Shown here in pieces: positions 1-8,573 of a stretch of 64,000 nucleotides of DNA. The notes under the pieces are model-generated. The model ran no database searches, was not told the DNA's origin, and saw only the letters and a program-made list of their open reading frames with translations. Origin of the DNA: Streptomyces cellulosae (GTDB lineage: Bacteria; Actinomycetota; Actinomycetes; Streptomycetales; Streptomycetaceae); contig NZ_JOEV01000018.1 of assembly GCF_000721105.1 (NCBI RefSeq), positions 195,599 through 259,598 on the forward strand, given 5' to 3'. The first letter of the stretch is position 1. Each line of letters begins with the position of its first letter. The translations under genes were made by a program, and so were the position numbers.

Positions 1-336
1 GCCGATGTACATGGCCTTGTCGACGAGCCGGAACTCCGCGGTGCCGTCCGCACCCTTGTCGAGCGCCGTCATCTTCATGCTCATGGCCACAGTCGGCTTG
101 GTGCGCAGGGACGCCTCGGCCTTGACGCGCCCCTCCTCGGGGACCCGGCCGGTCATGCGGTAGCGGAAGGACGTGATGTTCTCCGTGTTCTTCGCCGCCT
201 TGGCGACGGCCGCCGCCGGCGACATGCTCGGTGACTCCTCGGTCCCGCAGCCCACCGCGCCGGCGGCGAGGAGCAGCGCGGCGAGGCCCGCGGTCGTGGC
301 TCTACGGCGCACGGAAGCGCGCATGGAAGACACCAT
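1..336 (-). CDS. Secreted lipoprotein, 3' end cut by window edge
   Basis: Partial gene; 112 codons are visible from an ATG at 336, preceded by a G-rich ribosome site. The N-terminus is a lipoprotein signal: arginine-rich start (RASVRRR), a hydrophobic Leu/Ala core, then Ala-Val-Gly-Cys with Cys30 as the likely lipidated residue. A second ATG at 324 is possible. The mature part ([20 protein letters not shown]...) has the alternating strand pattern of LppX/LolA-like lipoproteins. It lies next to a second lipoprotein with the same plan, so the two look like a tandem duplication downstream of rplA. No specific ligand can be inferred. Confidence 0.75.
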   Translation of the reverse strand, partial: MVSSMRASVRRRATTAGLAALLLAAGAVGCGTEESPSMSPAAAVAKAAKNTENITSFRYRMTGRVPEEGRVKAEASLRTKPTVAMSMKMTALDKGADGTAEFRLVDKAMYIG

Positions 337-427
337 TGATTCCCCCCAAGGAACACATGGACTATTCACAGACAAGCCGTGAGCGTAACTCAGGAGGCGG
401 ACAGGGATCCGTGAATTCCCGTGGGAC

Positions 428-1279
428 TCAAGGGGTTTGAGTGCTTTGCCGCGCCAGTAGGTCCCGGAAGTCCTCGGTGTCGGCGGCGGGGGGCTTCGCG
501 GCGGTGACGTGAACGCCGTAGTCGCTGTAGTAGGCGGTCTGGGTCAGCTCACCGCTCCCCGTGCGGCCCTTCTCGACCTTCTTGACCAGCAGGTTCCGGT
601 CGTCGACCCAGATGTCGACGGTCTCCGTGGTGACCTGTGCCTGCTGGAGCTGCTTCTTCAGCTGTGCGTCGGCTACGTCGCCGACGGCCACCGTGCCGGA
701 GTAGTGGGTGGCGGTGCGCCCGGCGATCTTCTCCCGACCGACGTTCCGCACGTCCCCGGACTCCAGCAGCAGCTTCACCGACTGGTCGGGGGTGGTGTTG
801 CGCATCTGGTCGGCGAAGTCGGCGCCGCCGCCGAGGGCCACCAGGTCGTCGTACACGTACTTGATCCAGTGCTTGCCGTCGGTCTTCTCGGCGAACGCCT
901 CGCTCATCCGCGCGTAATAGGCGTCGGGCAGGTAGCGGGCCTCCATCGACGTGATGCCGAGCGCGCGCAGGCTCTCGGCGGTCGTGCCTCCGGTGTACCT
1001 GATGGTGAAGGTGCCGGTGAGGCCGTCGCCCCAGCCGAGGGCGCCGTCGGCCGCGATGGACAGCCGACTGCCCATGACGGTCGTGGAGCGCACCCTGGCC
1101 GACGCGGCGCGGGCCGTGGAGCGCTCGGCGGAACGCAGCGCGGCCAGGGAGCGGGCACTGGTGCCGCGGTCCTTGCGGGGCGTGCCGGAGGACTCGGTGG
1201 AGGTGCAGGCGGCCGTCCCCGTCAGCGCGAGCGCCGTCGCGACCGCGAGCGCGACACGGCGCCCGTCCGTGCACTTCAT
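428..1279 (-). CDS. LppX/LolA-like lipoprotein
   Basis: A 283-residue exported lipoprotein. The chosen ATG at 1279 has GGGGGA upstream and gives a clean signal peptide ([18 protein letters not shown]) and lipobox Thr-Ala-Ala-Cys, with Cys25 lipidated; a longer reading frame to 1336 would bury this signal. The mature domain (about 60-270) has repeated beta segments such as [27 protein letters not shown] and [16 protein letters not shown], as in the LppX/LolA fold that carries hydrophobic ligands at the membrane. It follows the rplK-rplA operon on the same strand but beyond a strong terminator, so it is probably transcribed separately. The ligand is unknown. Confidence 0.8.
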   Translation of the reverse strand: MKCTDGRRVALAVATALALTGTAACTSTESSGTPRKDRGTSARSLAALRSAERSTARAASARVRSTTVMGSRLSIAADGALGWGDGLTGTFTIRYTGGTTAESLRALGITSMEARYLPDAYYARMSEAFAEKTDGKHWIKYVYDDLVALGGGADFADQMRNTTPDQSVKLLLESGDVRNVGREKIAGRTATHYSGTVAVGDVADAQLKKQLQQAQVTTETVDIWVDDRNLLVKKVEKGRTGSGELTQTAYYSDYGVHVTAAKPPAADTEDFRDLLARQSTQTP

Positions 1280-1342
1280 ACGTCCCCCTGTGCCGTTGCC
1301 GTGTTCGCACGCTAACCCAGGGCACGTCACCCGCACATGGGA

Positions 1343-1379
1343 ACGGGCCCCGCACCTCGGAGTGAGGTGCGGGGCCCGT
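1343..1379 (-). terminator. Terminator of rplK-rplA
   Basis: Perfect 16-bp inverted repeat (1343-1358 with 1364-1379) around a 5-nt loop, just downstream of the rplA stop. No long T-run follows, which is common for Streptomyces terminators. Confidence 0.85.
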
Positions 1380-1413
1380 CGCCGACTGTGGCGAGCCGTC
1401 AGGCTCGACCCGG

Positions 1414-2139
1414 TCAGACAGCGGCCGGGTCCTCCTCGACGAGGAGGTTGCGGGTGCGGTTCGGGTCGACCGGAATGCCGGGGCCGATCGTGGTGCTGAT
1501 CGCGGCCTTCTTGATGTAGCGACCCTTGGCGGCGGACGGCTTCAGACGGAGGATCTCCTCCAGGGCCGCGCCGTAGTTCTCCACCAGCTTGGTGTCGTCG
1601 AAGGACGACTTGCCGATGATGAAGTGCAGGTTCGAGTGCTTGTCGACACGGAACTCGATCTTGCCGCCCTTGATCTCGGTCACGGCCTTGGCCACGTCCG
1701 GGGTCACGGTGCCGGTCTTCGGGTTCGGCATCAGACCACGCGGGCCGAGGACGCGACCGAGGCGGCCGACCTTGCCCATGAGGTCCGGGGTGGCGACGAC
1801 GGCGTCGAAGTCCAGACGGCCCTTCGACACCTCGTCGATCAGTTCGTCGGAGCCGACGATGTCGGCGCCCGCGGCGGTCGCGGCCTCGGCACGGTCACCG
1901 GTCGCGAAGACCAGGACCCGGGCGGTCTTGCCGGTGCCGTGCGGGAGGTTCACGGTGCCACGGACCATCTGGTCGGCCTTGCGCGGGTCGACACCCAGAC
2001 GGAAGGCGACCTCGACGGTGCCGTCGAACTTGGTCGTGGAGGTCTCCTTGGCGAGACGGACGGCCTCGAGCGGGGCGTACAGCTTCTCCCGGTCGATCTT
2101 GGCGTCCGCAGCGCGGAGAGCCTTGCTGCGCTTGCTCAC
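1414..2139 (-). CDS. rplA: 50S ribosomal protein L1
   Basis: Ribosomal protein L1, 241 residues, the usual bacterial length. It builds the L1 stalk of the large subunit that guides deacylated tRNA out of the E site. Typical L1 segments are visible: [18 protein letters not shown] near 40-57, the [15 protein letters not shown] block near 130-145, and [19 protein letters not shown] near 180. It lies about 100 bp downstream of rplK in the same orientation and ends before a strong hairpin. L1 commonly represses its own operon by binding the leader RNA; no L1 site was identified here. Confidence 0.98.
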   Translation of the reverse strand: MSKRSKALRAADAKIDREKLYAPLEAVRLAKETSTTKFDGTVEVAFRLGVDPRKADQMVRGTVNLPHGTGKTARVLVFATGDRAEAATAAGADIVGSDELIDEVSKGRLDFDAVVATPDLMGKVGRLGRVLGPRGLMPNPKTGTVTPDVAKAVTEIKGGKIEFRVDKHSNLHFIIGKSSFDDTKLVENYGAALEEILRLKPSAAKGRYIKKAAISTTIGPGIPVDPNRTRNLLVEEDPAAV

Positions 2140-2236
2140 AACTGCTCCTGTGTGTTCTGAAGGAGTCGTGGTACGGGCCGAGCAGGCCCTGCCACGTGCG
2201 ACTTCTCAGCCGCGTCTGTCTCTACGAAGGTGGGGC

Positions 2237-2671
2237 TCAGCCCTCGACCGTGACGCCCATGGAACGCGCGGTACCGGCGATGATCTTCGCGGCGGCGTCC
2301 AGGTCGTTGGCGTTGAGGTCGGGCAGCTTGGTCGTGGCGATCTCGCGGACCTGCGCCTGGGTGATCTTGGCGACCTTGGTCTTGTGCGGCTCGCCGGAGC
2401 CCTTCTCGATGCCCGCGGCCTTCAGGATCATCTTCGCGGCCGGCGGCGTCTTGGTGACGAAGGTGAAGGAGCGGTCCTCGTAGACCGTGATCTCCACCGG
2501 GATCACCCAGCCACGCTGCGACTCGGTCGCGGCGTTGTAGGCCTTGCAGAACTCCATGATGTTGACGCCGTGCTGACCCAGCGCGGGGCCGACCGGCGGA
2601 GCCGGGTTGGCGGCGCCGGCCTGGATCTGGAGCTTGATGAGCCCCGTGACCTTCTTCTTCTTGGGAGGCAT
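2237..2671 (-). CDS. rplK: 50S ribosomal protein L11
   Basis: Ribosomal protein L11, 144 residues, full length. It forms the GTPase-associated centre with 23S rRNA, the site of thiostrepton action and of stringent-response sensing by RelA. Hallmarks are the N-terminal [26 protein letters not shown] segment (only part quoted from the frame), the proline-rich hinge, and the C-terminal RNA-binding part ending [12 protein letters not shown]. It is first in the rplK-rplA pair and separated from nusG by a terminator, so it likely has its own promoter in 2672-2750. Confidence 0.98.
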   Translation of the reverse strand: MPPKKKKVTGLIKLQIQAGAANPAPPVGPALGQHGVNIMEFCKAYNAATESQRGWVIPVEITVYEDRSFTFVTKTPPAAKMILKAAGIEKGSGEPHKTKVAKITQAQVREIATTKLPDLNANDLDAAAKIIAGTARSMGVTVEG

Positions 2672-2751
2672 TCCGGGTCCTCTGTCTTTTCTGTCAGTTT
2701 CCTGATGCCCGAAGGCAACCGCACAACCCTAACGGGTAGGTCCGCGCGGCT

Positions 2752-2797
2752 AAAAACCGAGCAGGTCAGGCGGTCGCACGAGCGATCGCCTGACCTG
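2752..2797 (-). terminator. Intrinsic terminator after nusG
   Basis: Stem of 16 bp (2762-2777 with 2782-2797, one G-U pair) with the 4-nt loop ACGA. On the minus strand it is followed within a few bases by a five-T run (2752-2756), a textbook intrinsic terminator separating secE-nusG from rplK-rplA. Confidence 0.85.
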
Positions 2798-2822
2798 GCC
2801 GGTGGCTCTGTCGCCGAAGGCG

Positions 2823-3740
2823 TTAGTTCTTCTGGATCTGGTCGAAGGACAGCTCGACCGGCGTCTCGCGACCGAAGATCTCCACCAGGCCCTTGACCTT
2901 CTTCGAGTCGGCGTTGATCTCGTTGATGGTCGCCTGCAGCGTGGCGAACGGGCCGTCGGTGACGGTGACCGAGTCGCCGACCTCGAAGTCCAGCACCTGG
3001 ACCTCGACCTTGCGCTGCGGAGCCGGCTTGCCCTCGGCCTCGGCGGCCTCACGGGCGGCCTTCTCCTCGGCCTCCGGGGCGAGCATCTTGACGATCTCGT
3101 CCAGGGTCAGCGGGTACGGGTCGTAGGCGTTGCCCACGAAGCCCGTGACGCCGGGGGTGTTGCGGACGACGCCCCAGGACTCGTTCGTCAGGTCCATGCG
3201 CACCAGCACATAGCCGGGGAGCTTGTTCTGACGGATGGTCTTGCGGTCGCCGTTCTTGATCTGGACGACCTCTTCCTGCGGCACCTCGGCCTGGAAGATG
3301 TAGTCCTCGACGTTCAGCGAGACCGCGCGCTGCTCCAGGTTGGTCTTCACGCGGTTCTCGTAGCCGGCGTAGGTGTGGATGACGTACCACTCGCCGGGGA
3401 GGGTGCGCAGCTCCTCGCGCAGGGCGACCACGGGGTCGACGGGCTCGGCCGGCTCTTCTTCCTCGGCCTCTTCCGCTTCCCCGGCCTCGTCCGCGAGCTC
3501 GCCGTCGGCGTCCGCGGCGTCGTCGGCGTCCTCATCGAGGTCGCTGCCGTCTTCCTCGGTGTCGTCGGCGTCCTCGGCGTGGAGCGCGGCTTCCTCCGCG
3601 GGCTCGCCCGCCTCGGCGTCGGCAGCCTCGACCTCGTCCAGGTCCTCGTCCGCGCCCTCGACGATGTCGAGCTCGTCTTCCACGGACTCGACGTCCTGTC
3701 CGTGTGGCTCGACGGCGTCGTTCAGGTTCTGGTCAGACAC
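2823..3740 (-). CDS. nusG: Transcription termination/antitermination protein NusG
   Basis: NusG, the elongation factor that binds RNA polymerase and couples it to Rho or the ribosome. Length is 305 residues against about 180 in E. coli. The excess is a roughly 115-residue acidic N-terminal extension dominated by Asp, Glu and Ala. The NGN domain follows ([20 protein letters not shown]), and a C-terminal KOW domain is visible ([20 protein letters not shown]). Long acidic NusG extensions are known in streptomycetes. It sits downstream of secE in the conserved secE-nusG order, with a small hairpin in the gap. Confidence 0.97.
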   Translation of the reverse strand: MSDQNLNDAVEPHGQDVESVEDELDIVEGADEDLDEVEAADAEAGEPAEEAALHAEDADDTEEDGSDLDEDADDAADADGELADEAGEAEEAEEEEPAEPVDPVVALREELRTLPGEWYVIHTYAGYENRVKTNLEQRAVSLNVEDYIFQAEVPQEEVVQIKNGDRKTIRQNKLPGYVLVRMDLTNESWGVVRNTPGVTGFVGNAYDPYPLTLDEIVKMLAPEAEEKAAREAAEAEGKPAPQRKVEVQVLDFEVGDSVTVTDGPFATLQATINEINADSKKVKGLVEIFGRETPVELSFDQIQKN

Positions 3741-3786
3741 GGTGGCTGCTTCTTCCTGGATACATAGGGGTGGAACATGCGAAAAG

Positions 3787-3809
3787 GGGCGCCGGTAACC
3801 ACGGCGCCC
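3787..3809 (-). promoter_or_regulatory. Stem-loop between secE and nusG
   Basis: An 8-bp perfect inverted repeat (3787-3794 with 3802-3809) lies in the 81-bp secE-nusG gap. It could tune readthrough into nusG or be an RNA-processing site; no T-run follows. Confidence 0.4.
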
Positions 3810-3821
3810 TTCGCTCTCGGC

Positions 3822-4109
3822 TCAGCCGAAGACGTACTTGGCGGCGTGGCTGAGTCCATAGTCAATCACGGTCACCAGGCCGATCATGATGACGACGAAG
3901 ACAATCACCACGGTCGTGTACGTCGTCAGCTGGTTGCGCGTCGGCCAGACGACCTTGCGGAGTTCCGCGACGATCTGGCGGTAGAAGAGTGCGAGGCGCT
4001 TGAGCGGACCCTTCTTGGCCCGCTTGCCGCCCTTACGAGTCTTCTTCTTCGACTCCGGCGCCTCGTCCTGGGCGTCAGGCGTGTCGATGGAGCCCACGGC
4101 GTCCGCCAT
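3822..4109 (-). CDS. secE: Preprotein translocase subunit SecE
   Basis: SecE, the small clamp subunit of the SecYEG channel in the cytoplasmic membrane; 95 residues, as usual for actinobacteria. It has a lysine/arginine-rich cytosolic N-terminus (ESKKKTRKGGKRAKKGPLKR), the signature amphipathic helix FYRQIVAELRKVVWPTRNQL, and a single membrane helix (TVVIVFVVIMIGLVTVIDYGL). It is downstream of tRNA-Trp on the same strand and upstream of nusG, the order found across actinobacteria. Confidence 0.97.
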   Translation of the reverse strand: MADAVGSIDTPDAQDEAPESKKKTRKGGKRAKKGPLKRLALFYRQIVAELRKVVWPTRNQLTTYTTVVIVFVVIMIGLVTVIDYGLSHAAKYVFG

Positions 4110-4219
4110 TCGTCCTCACCTGTTCCCGGGTCGTGGCCGTGCCGCGCCCGGTCTGAGCCGCACGGCGGTGCATTACTGTACGTACATGCGTGCACACATC
4201 CTGGCGAAGGTGTGTGTAG

Positions 4220-4292
4220 CAGGGCCGGAGGGACTTGAACCCCCAACCGCTGGTTTTGGAGACCAGTGCTCTACCAATTGAGCTACGACCCT
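4220..4292 (-). tRNA. tRNA-Trp (CCA)
   Basis: A 73-nt cloverleaf on the minus strand: acceptor AGGGTCG pairs with CGGCCCT (one G-U), discriminator G, D-arm GCTCAATTGGTAGAGC, anticodon loop with CCA, T-arm GGGGGTTCAAGTCCCTC. The 3' CCA is not encoded. It sits upstream of secE, as in many actinobacteria. Confidence 0.96.
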
Positions 4293-4541
4293 TTGTCCGT
4301 CCCCCAACGTACCGCATCCGACCGAGTGCTCTGTGAGCACCGGTTGAGCGCAGCCCGCTGAAGGCCAACGAGGTGAGAGTGTACGTGCTCCGCAGCCGGT
4401 CGTCGAACAGAAAGTGCCCGTAAGGGCGTTGTCCGCGGAAGATCGCCCAGCCTGCGGCCCGAATCCGGACGGTTGTTCAGCGCTTGTTCAGTACGTGAAA
4501 CCCCCGTGCCGGGCAGGTTTCCGGTCTGAAACGATGGGCCC

Positions 4542-5768
4542 ATGAGCCCTGCAACCCCTCCCACCGAGCGCCGGGTCTCCGCCCGAGTCGGCGCGATCTC
4601 CGAGTCCGCCACTCTCGCCGTGGACGCCAAGGCCAAGGCGCTGAAGGCCGCCGGGCGGCCGGTGATCGGCTTCGGCGCCGGTGAGCCCGACTTCCCGACC
4701 CCGGACTACATCGTCGAGGCGGCCGTCGAGGCCTGCAAGAACCCGAAGTACCACCGCTACACCCCGGCGGGCGGTCTGCCCGAGCTGAAGGCCGCCATCG
4801 CCGCGAAGACGCTGCGCGACTCGAACTACGAGGTCGACGCGTCCCAGATCCTGGTGACCAACGGCGGCAAGCAGGCCATCTACGAGGCCTTCGCCGCGAT
4901 CCTCGACCCGGGCGACGAGGTCATCGTCCCGGCGCCCTACTGGACGACGTACCCGGAGTCGATCCGGCTGGCCGGCGGTGTCCCGGTGGAGGTCGTCGCG
5001 GACGAGACGACCGGCTACCGGGTCTCCGTCGAGCAGCTGGAGGCGGCCCGCACGGAGAAGACGAAGGTCGTCCTCTTCGTGTCGCCGTCGAACCCGACCG
5101 GCGCCGTCTACAGCGAGGCCGAGGCCGAGGCGATCGGCCGCTGGGCCGTCGAGCACGGCCTGTGGGTGCTGACCGACGAGATCTACGAGCACCTCGTCTA
5201 CGGTGACGCGACGTTCACCTCGCTGCCCGCGATCCTGCCGGAACTGCGCGACAAGTGCATCGTCGTCAACGGCGTCGCCAAGACGTACGCGATGACGGGC
5301 TGGCGGGTCGGCTGGATCATCGGTCCGAAGGACGTGGTCAAGGCCGCGACGAACCTGCAGTCGCACGCCACCTCGAACGTCTCGAACGTGGCCCAGGTGG
5401 CCGCGCTGGCCGCCGTGTCCGGCGACCTGGACGCCGTGGCGACGATGCGCGAGGCCTTCGACCGCCGTCGCAGGACCATCGTGCGGATGCTCAACGAGAT
5501 CGACGGCGTGCTCTGCCCGGAGCCCGAGGGCGCGTTCTACGCCTATCCCTCGGTGAAGGCCCTGCTCGGCAAGGAGATCCGCGGCAAGCGCCCGCAGGAC
5601 ACGGTCGAACTGGCCGCGCTGATCCTGGAGGAGGCCGAGGTCGCGGTCGTTCCGGGCGAGGCCTTCGGTACGCCGGGCTACCTGCGGCTGTCGTACGCGC
5701 TGGGTGACGAGGACCTCGTCGAGGGCGTGAGCCGGATCCAGAAGCTGCTGGCGGAGGCCAGCGCCTGA
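4542..5768 (+). CDS. aspC: Pyridoxal-phosphate aspartate aminotransferase
   Basis: Class I/II aminotransferase of 408 residues, most likely aspartate aminotransferase (Asp + 2-oxoglutarate to oxaloacetate + Glu). Visible family features are [13 protein letters not shown] near 44-56, [15 protein letters not shown] near 73-87, [19 protein letters not shown], and the PLP lysine in [16 protein letters not shown]. It is divergent from the tRNA-Trp-secE unit. Two copies of TTGTTCAG (4473-4480 and 4484-4491) lie in the upstream gap. A hairpin terminator follows the stop. Exact substrate preference cannot be read from the sequence. Confidence 0.93.
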   Translation: MSPATPPTERRVSARVGAISESATLAVDAKAKALKAAGRPVIGFGAGEPDFPTPDYIVEAAVEACKNPKYHRYTPAGGLPELKAAIAAKTLRDSNYEVDASQILVTNGGKQAIYEAFAAILDPGDEVIVPAPYWTTYPESIRLAGGVPVEVVADETTGYRVSVEQLEAARTEKTKVVLFVSPSNPTGAVYSEAEAEAIGRWAVEHGLWVLTDEIYEHLVYGDATFTSLPAILPELRDKCIVVNGVAKTYAMTGWRVGWIIGPKDVVKAATNLQSHATSNVSNVAQVAALAAVSGDLDAVATMREAFDRRRRTIVRMLNEIDGVLCPEPEGAFYAYPSVKALLGKEIRGKRPQDTVELAALILEEAEVAVVPGEAFGTPGYLRLSYALGDEDLVEGVSRIQKLLAEASA

Positions 5769-5788
5769 CCTCCTCGTGAGTGTGGGGT

Positions 5789-5821
5789 GCGGGCCGCTTC
5801 TCCTCGGGAGAGGCGGCCCGC
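5789..5821 (+). terminator. Terminator after aspC
   Basis: A 14-bp stem (5789-5802 with 5808-5821, one G-U) with a 5-nt loop, followed by TTCTTCGTCT, lying 20 bp after the aspC stop. Confidence 0.8.
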
Positions 5822-5902
5822 TTCTTCGTCTCTGCGTGCGAGCAAGACCACGTTCGGGGAAAGCGCTACCGGTGGGGCCCGGACGTACGGCAGGATCCTC
5901 GA

Positions 5903-6943
5903 ATGGAGCGTGTACGTGATGTCTCTGAGCTGCCGAAAGCCCATCTGCACCTGCACTTCACCGGTTCGATGCGGCCCACCACCCTGCTGGAGCTGGCCGA
6001 CAAGTACGGCGTGCGCCTGCCCGAGGCGCTCACGGACGCGCTGAACCGCGGGGAGTCGCCGAAGCTGCGGGCCACGGACGAGCGGGGCTGGTTCCGCTTC
6101 CAGCGGTTGTACGACGCGGCACGGTCGTGCCTCAGAGAGCCCGAGGACATCCAGCGTCTGGTGCGGGAGGCGGCCGAGGAGGACCTGCGGGACGGCTCGG
6201 GCTGGCTGGAGATCCAGGTGGACCCGACGTCGTACGCTCCGCGCCTGGGCGGTCTGATCCCGGCGCTCGAGGTCATCCTGGACGCGGTGGACTCGGCGAT
6301 GCGGGAGACCGGGCTCGGGATACGGGTCCTGGTCGCGGCGAACCGTATGAAGCACCCGCTGGACGCGCGGACGCTGGCCCGGCTGGCGGTGCGGTACGCG
6401 GACCGGGGTGTGGTCGGCTTCGGTCTGTCGAACGACGAGCGCCGGGGTATGGCGCGGGACTTCGACCGGGCGTTCGCGATCGCCCGGGAGGGCGGGCTGC
6501 TGTCGACCCCGCACGGCGGGGAGCTGACCGGTCCGGCGTCGGTACGGGACTGTCTCGACGACCTGCACGCGCACCGGATCGGCCACGGCGTGCGGGCGGC
6601 GGAGGACCCGCGGCTGCTGAAGCGCCTCGCGGACCGGGGCGTGACGTGCGAGGTGTGCCCGGCGTCGAACGTGGCCCTGGGCGTGTACGAGAAGCCGGAG
6701 GACATCCCCCTGCGCACGCTCTTCGAAGCGGGCGTCCCCATGGCCCTGGGCGCCGACGACCCGCTTCTGTTCGGCTCCCGGCTGGCGGCCCAGTACGACA
6801 TCGCCCGGGAGTACCACGACTTCACGGACCAGGAACTGGCGGAACTGGCACGGCAGTCGGTACGGGCCTCGGCGGCGCCGGAGGACATGAGGGCCAAGCT
6901 GTTGTCGGGGATCGACGACTGGCTCAGCGGGCCGGGCGCCTGA
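5903..6943 (+). CDS. add: Adenosine deaminase
   Basis: Metal-dependent purine deaminase that converts adenosine to inosine in purine salvage. The start is the ATG at 5903 (MERVRDVSELPKAHLHLHFT); an upstream in-frame ATG at 5780 falls inside the aspC terminator and is rejected. The protein has 346 residues, the family norm. Zinc-site and catalytic motifs are present: HLHLHFTGS near 15-23, the HGGEL histidine, HRIGHGVRA, and the paired aspartates in ALGADDPLLFG. Enzymes of this clade may also act on N6-substituted or other aminopurines. Confidence 0.9.
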   Translation: MERVRDVSELPKAHLHLHFTGSMRPTTLLELADKYGVRLPEALTDALNRGESPKLRATDERGWFRFQRLYDAARSCLREPEDIQRLVREAAEEDLRDGSGWLEIQVDPTSYAPRLGGLIPALEVILDAVDSAMRETGLGIRVLVAANRMKHPLDARTLARLAVRYADRGVVGFGLSNDERRGMARDFDRAFAIAREGGLLSTPHGGELTGPASVRDCLDDLHAHRIGHGVRAAEDPRLLKRLADRGVTCEVCPASNVALGVYEKPEDIPLRTLFEAGVPMALGADDPLLFGSRLAAQYDIAREYHDFTDQELAELARQSVRASAAPEDMRAKLLSGIDDWLSGPGA

Positions 6944-6963
6944 GAGCGGGAGACGGCGGCCAC

Positions 6964-7632
6964 TCAGCCGGGGCGTGAGGAGTCGCCCACGGGGGCGGTG
7001 ACGGGGGTCTCGGTGCCGGAGATGTCCGTGCCGGAGATTCCGCCCAGCAGCGTTCGGGCCAGCCCGCGGGCGAAGTCGTCCAACGGGGGGCGGCCGGTCT
7101 CGGTGGCGTCGTAGGCGAACGCGCGTTGCGCGCAGGCGCCGAGGAGCAGGGAGGCGGCGGCGAAGGTGTCGGCGTCGCGGTGCACGCGGCCGGCCGTCTG
7201 TTCGGCGCGCAGGTAGGCGTCGAGACCCTCGATGGGCTTGTGCGGGCCGGAGCCCATGCTGCGCATCGCCTCGTCATGCCGTCGCTTGAGCTGGGTCTCG
7301 GCGTACAGGGACGCGGCGATCGGGAAGCTCTCCTCGTAGAAGAGCGCGGCCTGGCGGGCGATCTCGGTGAGGTTCTCCTCGACCGTGTGCCGGCCCGGCT
7401 CGGCGGCCAGGCTGCGCAGCAGCGGGGCCAGCTGCGGCAGGCGTTCCGCGAGCACCCGGATGAACAGCTCTTCCTTGTTCGCGAAGTACTTGTACAGCGC
7501 CGCCTCGGAGCAGTCGGCCGCCTTGGCGATCTCCTTGGTGGTGGTCCGGGCCAGTCCGACGGTGAGCATCAGCTCGCGTGCGGCGTCGAGGATGCGGGTG
7601 CGGGCGGGCTTCCGTTCCATGAGGCTTGCCAT
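6964..7632 (-). CDS. TetR-family transcriptional regulator
   Basis: One-component repressor with an N-terminal TetR helix-turn-helix (ILDAARELMLTVGLARTTTK, then CSEAALYKYFANKEELF) and a helical ligand-binding C-terminal half. The start is uncertain: ATG at 7632 or 7620, or a GTG at 7686 that would overlap an operator; none has a convincing Shine-Dalgarno, so a leaderless message is possible. It diverges from the NAD(P)-binding gene at 7749. Two copies of a near-palindromic site lie in the shared promoter region, suggesting autorepression plus control of the neighbour. The inducer is unknown. Confidence 0.88.
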   Translation of the reverse strand: MASLMERKPARTRILDAARELMLTVGLARTTTKEIAKAADCSEAALYKYFANKEELFIRVLAERLPQLAPLLRSLAAEPGRHTVEENLTEIARQAALFYEESFPIAASLYAETQLKRRHDEAMRSMGSGPHKPIEGLDAYLRAEQTAGRVHRDADTFAAASLLLGACAQRAFAYDATETGRPPLDDFARGLARTLLGGISGTDISGTETPVTAPVGDSSRPG

Positions 7633-7666
7633 CCGATCGGGTTGATGGGGGCTAGGGGGTTGACGG

Positions 7667-7686
7667 GTGAGTGAGTGCTTACCCAC
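7667..7686. promoter_or_regulatory. Operator-like site 1 (TetR)
   Basis: Imperfect palindrome GTGAGTGA-4-TTACCCAC (6 of 8 half-site positions symmetric) in the divergent promoter region. It is identical in both half-sites to the site at 7704, differing only in the 4-nt centre, and lies nearer the regulator gene. Confidence 0.7.
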
Positions 7687-7703
7687 TCTAGGGGACGGAG
7701 AGG

Positions 7704-7723
7704 GTGAGTGAATACTTACCCAC
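7704..7723. promoter_or_regulatory. Operator-like site 2 (TetR)
   Basis: Second copy of GTGAGTGA-4-TTACCCAC with centre ATAC, 37 bp centre to centre from site 1 and ending 25 bp before the start of the divergent NAD(P)-binding gene, a position that could block its promoter. Confidence 0.7.
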
Positions 7724-7748
7724 CATGAGCGGTGCGGGAGGATTCGCC

Positions 7749-8393
7749 ATGAAGATCACTGTTTTCGGTGCCACGGGCGGTATCGGCGGCGAGATCGTCC
7801 GTCAGGCGCTCGCCTCCGGGCATGAGGTGACAGCCGTCGTGCGGGATCCCGCCCGGTTGGTTGTGGGCGGGAGCGAGAACGAGGGCCGACTTGAGGTGTT
7901 CCGTGCCGATTTGCGTGATCCGGAGGCCGTACGTGGTGCGGTGGCCGGACGGGAGGCGGTGTTGTCCGGGCTCGGCGCGCGCCGCCGTAAGGACGCGGGG
8001 GTGGCGGCGCGGCTGACCCGTACGGTGCTGCGTGCCATGGAGGCCGAACGCGTTCGGCGGCTGCTCGTGGTGAGCGCCGCGCCTGTCGGGCCGGCGCCGG
8101 AGGAGGACGGGGGCCTCGACCGTGCGATACGCGGGCTCGTCTCGGCGGTTCTGCGGGACGTCTACACCGACCTGCGGGAGATGGAGGCCGAGGTGTCCCG
8201 CAGCGACACGGACTGGACGCTCGTACGGCCGCCGCGGCTGCAGGACAAGCCGGTCAGCGGTCGGTATCGGTCGGTGATCGGGGGCTTCCCCGCCAAGGGG
8301 CGGTTCATCGGGCGGGCCGATGTGGCGCACGCGATGCTGGCGATGGCGGGGGACGCGAGGGCGGTGAAGGAGGGCGTGGGGCTGGCGTACTAG
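7749..8393 (+). CDS. NAD(P)-binding atypical SDR (NmrA-like)
   Basis: A 214-residue Rossmann protein beginning MKITVFGATGGIGGEI, with the dinucleotide-binding GxxGxxG at residues 7-13. The start at 7749 is set by a GGAGGA ribosome site at 7737-7742; an upstream in-frame codon at 7704 lies in the operator. It belongs to the short NAD(P)-dependent epimerase/flavin-reductase-like group: substrate region DTDWTLVRPPRLQD near 150-165 and a C-terminal helix with RADVAHAMLAM. It is divergent from the TetR gene and is its most likely target. The substrate is unknown. Confidence 0.85.
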   Translation: MKITVFGATGGIGGEIVRQALASGHEVTAVVRDPARLVVGGSENEGRLEVFRADLRDPEAVRGAVAGREAVLSGLGARRRKDAGVAARLTRTVLRAMEAERVRRLLVVSAAPVGPAPEEDGGLDRAIRGLVSAVLRDVYTDLREMEAEVSRSDTDWTLVRPPRLQDKPVSGRYRSVIGGFPAKGRFIGRADVAHAMLAMAGDARAVKEGVGLAY

Positions 8394-8435
8394 GGCGACT
8401 GGTTGCCGGTTGCCCCTTTCCGGTCGTCCTTTGCC

Positions 8436-8547
8436 GGTCGCCCCTTGCCTGGTCCCCGGTCCCCGGTCGCCCCTTGCCTGGTCCCCGGTCCCCGGTCCCC
8501 GGTCGCCGCTTGCCGGTCGCCTGTTCCCGGTCGCCGCTTGCCGGTCG
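8436..8547. repeat. Short direct repeats after murB stop
   Basis: A perfect 29-nt unit occurs twice in tandem (8436-8464, 8465-8493), followed by two copies of a related 19-nt unit (8501-8519, 8529-8547). The whole 8394-8573 gap is built of GGTC/CCCC blocks. It lies between convergent genes and has no coding sense. Confidence 0.8.
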
Positions 8548-8573
8548 GCGATCTCAGAGGCTGTCGGGGGGCC

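Noticed and set aside
5780..5902. Upstream ATG for adenosine deaminase
   Set aside because: It overlaps the aspC terminator and lacks family sequence; the ATG at 5903 begins with the conserved N-terminus.
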